Part shown: positions 31,895 to 41,375 of the stretch, in pieces
How positions within the stretch are numbered: position 1 is the stretch's first letter
How the letters are laid out: each line of letters opens with the position of its first letter
Assembly (NCBI GenBank): GCA_963828855.1
Contig: CAWHGB010000002.1
Span: 496,001-560,000, forward strand
DNA: 64,000 nucleotides
Reading direction: 5' to 3'
DNA from: CAVVEQ01 sp963828855
GTDB taxonomy: Bacteria; Chloroflexota; Anaerolineae; Anaerolineales; Anaerolineaceae
Position numbers and translations under genes: made by a program
The notes under the pieces: model-generated
Seen by the model: only the letters and a program-made list of their open reading frames with translations
Told to the model about the DNA's origin: nothing
The model's database searches: none

Positions 31895-33506
31895 CTACCA
31901 GCCGCTGGCGTTAAATATCTCGGAAAGAAATTGCACCCGCTCCTCCGCAGTCATCGGCCGGGGTTGGGCATAATCCTCGAGCAATCCCGTCAGCAATTGA
32001 GTATTGATATATTTACCATTATAGAAGAAATGCTTATCGTAGAATTCGCGCCGGGTGCCCACAACCGGATAATCCATCTGGTCGAAAAAGAGATTTCCCA
32101 ATCCGTAATGTACAAAACCATTTCCTCGGAATGAGAACCCTTGCGGAAAATGCGATTGACTGCCGCTAACGATAACGGAACCCGCATCGGACAAAGTATC
32201 CATGTGCTGTCTGACTTCGGCCAGGGGCATGGTATTCGTAATTTTCCTGGTCCTGAAGGGTGGTGATCACCAGGATCCCCTCCGCGCTCAACTCCCTGAT
32301 CCTGGCAGTCATGGTGTCAAAATCACAACTCGCCGCCCCTGGGGAAGTTCCGGTCGCCCATACAAAATCGGGTCCGACAGGATTGCAGCCCAAGAAAGCG
32401 ATCCGGTTACCATTATGCTCGATGATCAATGGTTCCCGCGCATCCTGAAGGTTCGATCCGCCTCCAAAGGTTTTTATCCCATTCTGCCTGTAAAGTTCCA
32501 GGGTACCCAGGAAGGCATCCGGGTTATAGTCCAGCAGGTGATTACCGGTCAGCTCCACAATTTCGACACCCATTTGCTCTAGTAGGGTCAAATAATCTGG
32601 ATTCGAGCAAAAACGCAGGTTGATGAACCAGGGGTCTGGTTTTGGACAAACCGGTGTAAAGGAAACTTCATTGCTGATGTGGGTGAAATCCGCATCCTGC
32701 AGGATTAAGCCGATCATCAATCCGGGATAATCGATCCCCTTGCTCTCCATCCTTTCTGCGGTGCTGCGCACCAGCGCGGTGGTTCCCGTCATCAGCACCG
32801 AGGTCAGCAGCCCAGGGTCAAAATTCCCTTGAGGAAGGGTAACTGTTGCTACAGGGTTCTCATTTCCATTGGTTTCAGGTGTGACGATGAAATCCACCCG
32901 AAGCGGATAACTGGATGGGTCGAATCCTGTCAGCAGGGGAGATTTCCCATCCACATTCAGCACTTTGAGGCGGGGATCGACCTGCTCGAAGGGAATCAGT
33001 CCAAACCCACGCTCCTGCCAGAGGGCATCTGTGATTTCACCAGCGTTGACCACCTTGACCCTGTCCGGCGCAGCCTTTCCCCAAAGCGATTCAAACGCTG
33101 CCAGCGTGTCTGTTGAAAGCAGAAGGGGCGCACCAGGAAAGGTCTGCCCCGGGTTGCCCTGCCAGATGCGTTTGACCTCCTCCAGGGCGATCCCATCCAT
33201 CACGGTATTAAAAGGCGAAACCAGTGTGTAGATCCAGCTGCTCTCCCCTGAAGTTCCTCCGGATGGTTTCACTGCCAGGTCTGCATTGCTCTCAGAATCC
33301 ACAACCTCATACCGACCCTCCATCTTTATGCCCTCCCGGAGGGTATTCGGGGTTGCCGGGGATATCCAAATCCTGGCTGGCTGGGGGGTGGGTGTCAGGG
33401 TTGGCGCAGGAGTCAGCGTAGGCGTCGGGGTGGGCTGAAAAATGGTAGGCACGCTGCACCCGGTGGCGATCGTGATGAGAAGGAGACCAATACACAGGTT
33501 TTTCAT
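31895..33506 (-). CDS. CapA-like lipoprotein (second of a tandem pair), one frameshift
   Basis: The N-terminus MKNLCIGLLLITIATGCSVP is a lipoprotein signal with lipobox ATGC, followed by a Pro/Thr stalk. About 200 residues then resemble a periplasmic-binding-like region, and the C-terminal half is a CapA/PGA_cap calcineurin-like fold: ISNEVSFTPVCPKPD, GVEIVELTGNHLLDYNPDA, NRIAFLGCNPVGPDF, VIVSGSQSHFP and GLGNLFFDQM. One frameshift lies near 32230. CapA-type proteins take part in poly-gamma-glutamate or capsule export and retention. The start ATG 33506 overlaps the stop of the upstream paralogue (ATGA), so the pair is translationally coupled. Confidence 0.85.
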
Positions 33507-35105
33507 GGTGTTCCGGCCAGGGAGGGCAGGTATCTTTTTAGGAACCACTGGGATTCTTCGACAGTCATCTGCCTGGGTTGCGCGTCGTCATCGCGAATGA
33601 TCGGGATAGGTTCCACCCCGATCAGGCGGTTATCATAAAACCAGTAGCGATCTACAAAAGCCATGCGCTCGATCTTGTCCATTTGGTCGAAGAACAAGTT
33701 TCCCAGTCCATAATGAATGACCGCGTCCCCGTAGAACTCCATCACCTGCGGGCAGTGCCCCTGGCTGCCGCTGACGATTACCGCCCCGGCATTCGCGGCA
33801 CGCTGAAAATCCCCTCGCTGCGGACCCACTGGATCCGCCTGGCAGACCTCCATGTGCTGGAAGGTGACGATCGGGTTATATCCTTCGCTCAGCAGTCGCG
33901 CGATGGTTAGTCGTAGTTGTTCGGGATCGCACGGATTGGAGCCAGGAGAGCCCTCCTCTGCCAGATCGTATTTCGGTCCAACCGAATTGCATCCCAGGAA
34001 AGCGATCCGGTTACCATTGACCTCCATTTTCAATGGGCTGGCCGCTTCCTCTAGGTCCCTGCCGCCGCCATAATAAGGAATATTGCTCTGCATGTAAAGA
34101 TCCAGGCTGTGCAGGAAAGGTCCGGTTCCGTAATCCAATTCATGGTTGCCGGTCAATTCAATTACATCGGTACCGATCGAATTCAATAAATCAAAGTATT
34201 GCAGGCTTACTGCAGAACTGTGTTCCGGAAGATACGAGTTTACAGTTGGGATCAAAGGAGATCTCATTGCTGATATGAGTGATATCCGCGGATTTTAACA
34301 ACTCGCGGATATTCTCCCCTGGGTACAAGCTACCTTTCTCATCCATCAGCCTGCCCGTTCCGCGGGTCAACGCCGTTGTCCCAGTCAGGATCACCGATGT
34401 TAATTTCTGCGGATCATAATTCGTCGATGGGGTGTGGAATTCCTCATTCTTTAGTAAGGTTTCAATCGCCGCCTGATCTCCGCTGAACGCGAACTTGACA
34501 ATTTCTCCCCCGTCTTTGTATACCTCGCTCGCCCTCAGCTGCCACGATTTTGAAAGTTCATCAAATGGGATCAGCGCATAGAAATTCTCATTCTTCCCAA
34601 CCGCGGAGAGCAGATCTTCCCCTCCAGCAGCCTCAAACGATTTGCACCCAAATGTATCGGCAGGTGTTCCGGAGAATCCTGCGAAAGTTTCCGCGGATGT
34701 TATCAGTTTGTCGCAAGGGAGATCCGGATTGACCGATCCGCGCGGAAAGGGTACCGCAACCACATAGTGCCAGTTTATTACGGGTATTGATGATTTACTT
34801 TCTCCCGAAGCCATTCCGAGCACAACATTTGCTTCCCCGTGCGTTTCCACCAATTCGACACCGGCTGGAAGGGTGATCGCCTGCTTTAATCCCGCAGGGA
34901 CTTCCCCGGCAATATACAACCGGATTTGGTTCAATGGGAATATTGTTGGCAATAACTGGGGAGTTGGATTTGGAGGCGCAGTTTTGGTTGTTAATGAATC
35001 GCTTGAATCCATGTTCTCCGGGTTGCATCCACCAATAATAATCGTGCTCAGGATGAAGAGAATAAAAATATATAACAGCCGATTATGCAGAATCTTATAT
35101 CTCAT
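33503..35105 (-). CDS. CapA-like lipoprotein (first of a tandem pair), one frameshift
   Basis: The N-terminus MRYKILHNRLLYIFILFILS ends in the lipobox IIGGC, then a Pro/Thr-rich stalk. The architecture matches the downstream gene: variable N-terminal half, SVILTGTTALTRGTGRLMDE, then the CapA-like core THISNEISFDPNC, IGTDVIELTGNHELDYGTGP, NRIAFLGCNSVGPKYD, FQHMEVCQ, AVIVSGSQGHCPQ and GLGNLFFDQM. The HExxH-like FQHMEV stretch is clearer here than in the paralogue. One frameshift lies near 34200. Metal-site residues (GNHELD, GSQGH) are kept, so phosphoesterase-like activity is possible. ATG 35105 is preferred over 35132 because the signal peptide follows directly. Confidence 0.85.
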
Positions 35106-35158
35106 CGCCACGGGGTATCCAAACCACCGCAATTATACCCTCCTCCTTTTTTCTGGTT

Positions 35159-35192
35159 TTTGATAGCCTTTGATAGCCAGAGCCCCTATAAT
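35159..35192 (+). promoter_or_regulatory. Promoter of thiolase operon with tandem 10-bp repeat
   Basis: Two exact tandem copies of TTTGATAGCC (35159-35168 and 35169-35178) precede a perfect TATAAT at 35187-35192, 34 bases upstream of the thiolase ATG. A correctly spaced -35 is not obvious, so the repeats may bind an activator. This is inferred from sequence only. Confidence 0.5.
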
Positions 35193-35225
35193 TCAATCAG
35201 ACAAATAACATGACAGGTGAGATCA

Positions 35226-36383
35226 ATGCGTGAAGTTGCTGTGGCGGGAATTGGGCAAACAAAGATCGAGGAACACTGGGATAAATCCCTGCGTGAGCTG
35301 GCCGGAGAAGCAGCCCTGTGCGCCCTGGAAGCCTCCGAGTGCAACCGGGTTGATGCAGTATACGTGGGGAACATGATGTCCAGTTCTGCGAACCACCAGC
35401 AGCACCTTGGACCCTATATCGCTGACTGGATCGGTATGCGTTACGCTGAAGCCTTCAGGATCGAAGCCGCGTGCAGCTCCGGAGCAGCCGCCTTCCGGGC
35501 AGGGGTGATGGCAATCGCATCAGGTGAGGTGGAATCTGCATTGGTAGTTGGCGTGGAAAAGATGACAGATTCCCCGGGGGATGAGATCACCGCTGCGCTG
35601 GCCACTGCCGCCGACGCGGATTGGGAAGTGGACCAGGGGATTTCCTTCGTCGCCTTGAATGCGCTGATCATGCGCAGATATATGTTTGAATATGGCTGGG
35701 AAAAGAAGGATTTCGCACCTTTTTCGGTGAATGCGCATGCCAATGGCGCCCATAATCCTTACGCCAGGTTCCAATCTCCGATCAGCGAAGCCGATTACCT
35801 TAAGGCCGGCATGATCGCGGATCCCATCAACTTAATGGATGCCTCTCCAATGGGGGATGGAGCTGCTGCGATTCTCCTCCTTCCGGCCGATTCTGCCTTG
35901 CTCAAATCCGATCTCAAAGTCGTGAAAGTCATCGCCTCCGCAGCTGCCACGGATACCATCGCCGCCCACAGCCGGAAGGAAGCCACCTGGCTGAAAGCCG
36001 CCGAGCTCTCGAGCCGGCAAGCTTTTTCCCAGGCAGGTCTGCTCCCCGCGGATATTGATTTCTTCGAAGCCCACGATGCATTCAGCATCATGGCCGCCCT
36101 TTCCCTGGAGGCAAGCGGATTTGCGGAAAGGGGTCAAGCTCCCCGGCTCGCGCTGGATGGGGAGATCCGCCCTGGTGGAAAGATTCCTATCTCCACACGC
36201 GGTGGTCTCAAAGCAAGAGGGCACCCCGTTGGGGCAACCGGAATGTACCAACTTGTTGAGGTCGTCGAGCAGCTTCGCGCGGAAGCCGAAGGTACGCAGG
36301 TGGAAAATGCCAGAATCGGTATGGCTCAAAATATCGGTGGGAGCGGCTCGAACATCATCACCCATATCCTGCAGTCTTCGTAG
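35226..36383 (+). CDS. Thiolase-family acetyl-CoA acyltransferase
   Basis: This is an intact thiolase fold of 385 residues. The nucleophile lies in RIEAACSSGAAAFRAG, the second-half motif is ASPMGDGAAAILLLPADSA, and the C-terminal His and Cys-type region reads STRGGLKARGHPVGATGMYQ followed by IGMAQNIGGSGSNIITH. The C-terminal catalytic Cys of degradative thiolases (CxGxG) is replaced here by NIGGSGSN, which places it in the SCP-x/archaeal HMG-pathway-like group. No DUF35 OB-fold partner is seen beside it. ATG 35226 with AGGTGA upstream is the likely start. The AlkZ-related gene begins at the next base after the stop, so they are co-transcribed. Confidence 0.85.
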   Translation: MREVAVAGIGQTKIEEHWDKSLRELAGEAALCALEASECNRVDAVYVGNMMSSSANHQQHLGPYIADWIGMRYAEAFRIEAACSSGAAAFRAGVMAIASGEVESALVVGVEKMTDSPGDEITAALATAADADWEVDQGISFVALNALIMRRYMFEYGWEKKDFAPFSVNAHANGAHNPYARFQSPISEADYLKAGMIADPINLMDASPMGDGAAAILLLPADSALLKSDLKVVKVIASAAATDTIAAHSRKEATWLKAAELSSRQAFSQAGLLPADIDFFEAHDAFSIMAALSLEASGFAERGQAPRLALDGEIRPGGKIPISTRGGLKARGHPVGATGMYQLVEVVEQLRAEAEGTQVENARIGMAQNIGGSGSNIITHILQSS

Positions 36384-37252
36384 ATGCAATCTCTTTCCAA
36401 ACAATCCCTTCTTGATTTTCGCAAGCACACTTATCGCATTTCCGCGCGGGGAATGCTGCACACGTCCCAGGAAGCCCGGGATTTCATCCAGGAGCGGGGT
36501 TTCATTTTCTTCTGGCCGATCAAAGGGATCGACCTGCCCAGCCTTTGGGTGGCTGCCGCGGGAGACCGACCCGTCCCGGATGAGCATGACGACCCGGGGC
36601 ATAAGACCTGGGGCTGGAAGGATGACGGCTTGGGAAAGAGATTGTGGTATTACGCCAAGGTTCTGCGGCATAAAGGCACCTTCATTTCTCTGGAGCTGAT
36701 CCCCTATTTCTATGCACTCTCCCCCAATTATGGGCAACCGGAAGAGGATTATCTGCTGCAGTACCAGGAAGGCACCCTGACCAGTGAATGTAAACAGGTA
36801 TTCGAAGCCTTGCTTAAGGAAGGTCCTTTGGATACGATCCAGTCTGAAAAAAGCTGCCCGCCTCTCCAGCACTGGCAGCGAAGGCCGTTTTGCTAAAGCG
36901 CTTGATCAATTGCAGGCGGAATTGAAGATCATGCCGGTGGGGATCGCTGAAGTTGGCGCATGGAAATACGCGTATGTGTATGATCTCACCCATCGGCACA
37001 TGCCGGAACTTCCGGAGAAGGCTCGCCCAATCGGTGAACACGAAGCCAGGCGAAAACTTGTCATTACTTATCTTTGACTCTGTTGGTTCAGCACCCGTAA
37101 CCCAACTTCGGAAAATTTTTGGGTGGCCACAGCCTGTAATTGAGAAAACAATCCGTGAATTGACCGCAGTAGGCGGCCCTTTGGTAGAAATTGAGATGGA
37201 AGGTGTGAGGGATTCTTGCCTTGGTTTGAGTTATTTACTCAGACCTGGATGA
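36384..37252 (+). CDS. AlkZ-related winged-helix protein, two frameshifts
   Basis: The protein starts MQSLSKQSLLDFRKHTYRIS and contains FFWPIKGIDLPSLWVAAAGD then EHDDPGHKTWGWKDDGLGKR. I associate this pattern with AlkZ-related winged-helix DNA-binding proteins rather than true AlkZ glycosylases. After a shift near 36845 it continues GRFAKALDQLQAELKIMPVG, and after another near 37060 it ends with IFGWPQPVIEKTIRELTAVG. The catalytic QxQ motif of AlkZ/YcaQ is not visible. The first codon directly follows the thiolase stop. A DNA-repair function is inferred from family resemblance only. Confidence 0.6.
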
Positions 37253-37331
37253 GCATTAAGATTCACCTGTTCCAAATTCGGAACCCTGTATAATTATTTC
37301 ATTCCTGCCCGCTCCGCGAGGATTGTTACCC

Positions 37332-40300
37332 ATGGAATTCCATATCTCCCGCATCAGCCGCGACCGGTATCAATTCGACCAAGGGTTATTTTCCTACAAT
37401 GGGAATGCGATCCTTGCGAATTTCCATGCCGCCCGTGTATTTGCTCGAAAAATGAATGAGCAACGCGACCTGGTAACCTTTCCTGAATCCGCGGTTCAGG
37501 CTGGTCAGATCAACGCGATGGGATTGATCGATGAGATCCTTCACCATGTAGTGGAGCTCTATCGCCGCGAGAAAAAACCCGAGATTCTGAAGCTGGCACT
37601 CAAACACCTGGATGGAAAATTCACCCGCACAATTGTGGATGCGATGCTTATGCAGTTCATCCAGGAATTCCCACCGCTCGCGGTGTATCGGAACGAATCA
37701 ACCTTTCAGGAATATTTAAAAGGTTCCACGGAAGGGGTGCCCAACCGGGAATCTGTTCTGGAGGAATTGATCCTCCTGCGGGTGAATAACGAAAATCCCG
37801 CTCTGCTACCGTATGAAGAATTGTTCAACGATGGTTCGCTTTCAACAAATTCGGTTTACCTTTCAGCGATCCGTGAGTTGGAGAATTTCTTCGCAGTTCA
37901 ACCCTACTTTGGACCGGATAATCAATCCCTGTTGGAAATGCTCCGCGCACCTGCAAAGGCTAACCCCAATTCCCTGGAAGATCAGCTTGAATTTATCCGG
38001 TTACGCTGGTCCAGCCTCCTTGGCCAATTCCTCTTTCGGCTGCTTGGCAGCCTGGATCTGATCAAAGAGGAACAGAAATTGGCATCCTTCGGTCCCGGAC
38101 CTGTCCAAATCCCCGTATATGGCCTAAAACACTCTGCGGGAATGGAACAGGAGGAAGAGCGGTTCAGTGCCGACAGGGATTGGATGCCGCGGCTGGTGCT
38201 GCTCGCCAAGAACACATACGTCTGGCTGCACCAGTTAAGCGAAAAATACGGGATTGAGATCTCCCGACTTGACCAGGTTCCCGAAGAGGAACTGGATCGG
38301 ATCTCAAGATCCGGCTTCAGCGGTCTTTGGTTGATCGGTCTGTGGGAACGAAGCCGCGCCTCCGCCAGGATCAAGCAAATGTGCGGTAACCCGGATGCTA
38401 TCGCATCCGCCTACTCACTCTTCGAATACCGCATCGCAAATCCACTGGGGGGAGAGGCTGCCTTCGAGAACCTGAAACAGCGAGCCTGGGCCCGGGGAAT
38501 TCGTCTGGCTTCCGATATGGTCCCTAATCATATGGGTATCGATTCCCCCTGGGTGATGGACCATCCGGATTGGTTTCTTTCCCTCGGGTACCCGCCCTTT
38601 CCCTCGCATTCCTTCAACGGCACCAATCTCTCTACCAATCCATCGGTCGGGGTGTACCTGGAGGACCATTACTTTGACCGCACGGATGCTGCGGTGGAAT
38701 TCAAACGGGTCGATTTCAACACCGGGGATACCCGATATATCTATCACGGCAACGATGGTACCTCCATGCCCTGGAACGATACCGCCCAGCTTGACTACAT
38801 GAACCCGGTCGTCCGTGAAGCGGTGATCCAGACGATCCTGGATGTTGCCCGGAAATTCCCGATCATCCGTTTTGATGCCGCGATGACCCTGGCGAAAAAA
38901 CATTTCCAGCGTCTGTGGTTCCCCGAACCCGGTACCGGCGGAGCCATCCCCACCCGCTCGGATTTTGGCCTCACGAAAGAGCAATTTAACGAAAAGATGC
39001 CCGTGGAATTCTGGCGCGAGGTGGTGGATCGGGCTGCAGTGGAGGCGCCAGATACCCTCCTGCTCGCCGAAGCTTTCTGGTTGATGGAGGGGTATTTCGT
39101 GCGTACGCTAGGCATGCACCGGGTTTACAACTCCGCGTTCATGCACATGCTCCGCAACGAAGATAATGCAGGTTACCGGCAATTGATAAAGAATACTCTC
39201 GAATACGACCCGGAGATCCTCAAGCGCTATGTGAATTTTATGAACAACCCCGATGAGAAAACTGCGGTGGACCAATTCGGGAAGGGTGATAAATATTTCG
39301 GGATCTGCACGCTGATGGCCACGCTCCCCGGGTTACCCATGTTCGGGCACGGGCAGGTGGAAGGCTTTGCGGAAAAGTACGGGATGGAGTTCACCAAACC
39401 CCTCTGGCATGAAGTTGAAGACGAAGAGTTGATCGGCAGGCATCGCCGATTGGTCTTCCCCCTGCTGCACCAGCGGGAGTTATTCTCCGGGGTTGATCAT
39501 TTTCAATTATTCGATCTCTATGTTTCTAGCGGTCAGGTGGATGATAACGTTTTCGCCTTCAGCAACCATCACGGGGGGAAAAGCGCCCTGGTGATTTACA
39601 ACAATAAATTCGGACAGGCTGCGGGCTGGATAAAAACCTCCTCCGCGAAAGCCACCCGAGGCTCTGGTGATAAACGTCCGCTCATTCGGAAAAATCTCAG
39701 CGAATGCCTAGGGATCAGCCCAACGCCTGGTTCCTACGTAATTTTCCGCGATCATATCCGCGGGTTGCAATATATCCGCTCATCGACGGAACTCTACGAA
39801 AACGGGCTGCCTGTTAATTTGAATGCCTACGAATGCCAGGTCTTCCTGGATTTCCGACAGGTGGTGGATGATCGTTCAAAATCCTATTCGCAATTATGTG
39901 CCACCCTGGGAGGACGGGGTATACCAGATATTGAACTGGCTTTGAGGGAGATGAATTTCCAGCCGGTTCTATTACCCTTTCAAGAGCTGGCTAATAAAGG
40001 TTATCTCACACACCTCTTCACCAACCGCATCCTGAAAAAAGGTATTAAAGTCCCGCCAGCTCTATCAGCAGAATTCAGGTCAAAATTGAGCCCGCTTATA
40101 GAAGGTGCTGCCAGACTCGCAGGGATGGAAACAGACACTGCCAGCGTAGTGAATGCCAAAGTGAAAGAACTTGAAACGATTCTGTCCTTACCAGTGATGG
40201 AAAGCCAATACCCTCATCCCCCGGGAGCCCGTTATAAGAAAGCGTTCGAGATAATAAATTCAACTTGCCTGCAGGATGAAAATTCCTGGCTTGCGCTTTT

Positions 40301-40793
40301 CGCATGGTTGTTCCTCTCGCCGCTCGAATCCCTGGCTGCCGGAGAGAGTGCACCCGAACAGGTTATAGCCTGGATGGATGAATGGCAGCTTTCCCGGAAA
40401 CTGCAGCAAGCCCTGGAGGAAATGGGAAAAGATGCCTACCAGGTAAATCGAATCATTCTTCTCACCCGTATATTACTTCTGCAGCAAAATTGGAATATTC
40501 AGCCTGGTCAATCCCCTCGAGAGTTGATGCAAACCTGGCTGGCTGTTCCCGAGATCCAGCAATTCCTTGGGGTCAACCGCTACAAGGATGTTCTCTGGTT
40601 CAACAAGGAAGCCTTCGAAGAATTCATTTGGTGGATGAGCGTGATTTCCTTGATCGTGCACAGCGGAGATAAGAACGTTTCCTCTACGGAGATACTGGAA
40701 ATGATGTTTAGTCTGTCCGAACTCAACTCCAAGTTAAAGCGGGCTGTCAGGAAGTCGAAATACCGGTTAACCGGGTTCCTGGACGCCCTATAA
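37332..40793 (+). CDS. Very large GH13 alpha-amylase-family protein
   Basis: This is an intact frame of about 1150 residues. The GH13 barrel is central (roughly residues 330-760): region I DMVPNHMG, nucleophile region PIIRFDAAMTLAKKH, acid/base region DTLLLAEAFWLMEG and a weak region IV near FVNFMNNPDEKTA. About 320 residues precede the barrel and 380 follow it, both mostly helical and without a module I recognise. There is no signal peptide, so it acts in the cytoplasm, probably on alpha-glucans such as glycogen or on maltosyl phosphate. Region IV has NNPDEKT rather than the usual xxNHD, so it may transfer rather than hydrolyse, or be inactive. ATG 37332 is preferred over TTG 37323. Confidence 0.8.
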   Translation: MEFHISRISRDRYQFDQGLFSYNGNAILANFHAARVFARKMNEQRDLVTFPESAVQAGQINAMGLIDEILHHVVELYRREKKPEILKLALKHLDGKFTRTIVDAMLMQFIQEFPPLAVYRNESTFQEYLKGSTEGVPNRESVLEELILLRVNNENPALLPYEELFNDGSLSTNSVYLSAIRELENFFAVQPYFGPDNQSLLEMLRAPAKANPNSLEDQLEFIRLRWSSLLGQFLFRLLGSLDLIKEEQKLASFGPGPVQIPVYGLKHSAGMEQEEERFSADRDWMPRLVLLAKNTYVWLHQLSEKYGIEISRLDQVPEEELDRISRSGFSGLWLIGLWERSRASARIKQMCGNPDAIASAYSLFEYRIANPLGGEAAFENLKQRAWARGIRLASDMVPNHMGIDSPWVMDHPDWFLSLGYPPFPSHSFNGTNLSTNPSVGVYLEDHYFDRTDAAVEFKRVDFNTGDTRYIYHGNDGTSMPWNDTAQLDYMNPVVREAVIQTILDVARKFPIIRFDAAMTLAKKHFQRLWFPEPGTGGAIPTRSDFGLTKEQFNEKMPVEFWREVVDRAAVEAPDTLLLAEAFWLMEGYFVRTLGMHRVYNSAFMHMLRNEDNAGYRQLIKNTLEYDPEILKRYVNFMNNPDEKTAVDQFGKGDKYFGICTLMATLPGLPMFGHGQVEGFAEKYGMEFTKPLWHEVEDEELIGRHRRLVFPLLHQRELFSGVDHFQLFDLYVSSGQVDDNVFAFSNHHGGKSALVIYNNKFGQAAGWIKTSSAKATRGSGDKRPLIRKNLSECLGISPTPGSYVIFRDHIRGLQYIRSSTELYENGLPVNLNAYECQVFLDFRQVVDDRSKSYSQLCATLGGRGIPDIELALREMNFQPVLLPFQELANKGYLTHLFTNRILKKGIKVPPALSAEFRSKLSPLIEGAARLAGMETDTASVVNAKVKELETILSLPVMESQYPHPPGARYKKAFEIINSTCLQDENSWLALFAWLFLSPLESLAAGESAPEQVIAWMDEWQLSRKLQQALEEMGKDAYQVNRIILLTRILLLQQNWNIQPGQSPRELMQTWLAVPEIQQFLGVNRYKDVLWFNKEAFEEFIWWMSVISLIVHSGDKNVSSTEILEMMFSLSELNSKLKRAVRKSKYRLTGFLDAL

Positions 40794-40808
40794 AAACAAT
40801 CCGGAGTG

Positions 40809-41276
40809 TCAGCGATTCCCGACCGTTTTATCGAAAACCGAAAACACGTCCGCGTTTGTTGGGATATCCGACATGGAGTCGCCATATTGGCGAAAAATGA
40901 TCTTTGCTTGTGTGTCGATCAAAAACACTGCTGGCATGCGTCCCGCCTTGAACCAATTGACTTCCTGCTGATATTGAGCTGCCACCCGGGATTGCAGATC
41001 AGAACACCCGATAAAAGGGAGGTTCTCCTTCTCCCAATACCGTTTGAAAGCATTGGGTCCATCCGGTCCGAGTGCAATTACCTCAATATTCCTGCGAACA
41101 AATTCAGAATAATCCTGGCGCAACTGCGCCAGATGTGCTTTGCAGTATGGTCAGGCAAACCCGCGCATCAGAACAAGCAGCACCGCTTTTTTGCCCTGAT
41201 AGTCGGATAAACGAATTTCCTGGTCTCTTGTATCCTTCAAGGTGAAATCGATTGCCTGAATAATTTCATGTTTCAT
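40809..41276 (-). CDS. Peroxiredoxin-like protein with in-frame TGA at active site (candidate selenoprotein)
   Basis: Reading from ATG 41276 (AGAGGA nine bases upstream), the frame is open to 40809 except for one TGA at 41153-41151, codon 42. The context is LLVLMRGFA, the TGA, then PYCKAHLAQLRQDY. In thioredoxin-fold AhpC/TSA (PRX-like) proteins this position is the first Cys of a RGxxCPxC active site, so TGA as selenocysteine gives UxxC. The rest is typical: IEVIALGPDGPNAFKRYWE, LPFIGCSD, GRMPAVFLIDTQAKIIFRQY and GDSMSDIPTN. A hairpin just downstream suits a bacterial SECIS. Neighbouring genes in this stretch are intact, which argues against random error. Full length would be 155 residues. 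No selA, selB or selC lies in the window. Confidence 0.7.
41112..41134 (-). promoter_or_regulatory. SECIS-like hairpin downstream of in-frame TGA
   Basis: On the minus strand CTGGCGCA and TGCGCCAG (41132-41115) form an 8-bp stem with a tiny apical loop; taken as a tetraloop it is AGTT, with G among its first two bases. The loop begins about 25 nt after the TGA, within the spacing I recall for bacterial SECIS elements. The stem lies inside the coding sequence, as expected for bacteria. Confidence 0.55.
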
Positions 41277-41375
41277 ACTTTCATTTCCTCTTTGATTCGT
41301 TTTTTGAATGGAAGGTAACACAAACTCCCGAAGATGTTAGTGTTGATAATGATTCCAAGAATGATGAGGGGGTCT

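Noticed and set aside
40809..41123. A short standalone protein starting downstream of the TGA
   Set aside because: It would lack the redoxin active site and the first beta-strands; the upstream frame has a good ribosome-binding site and matching family text.
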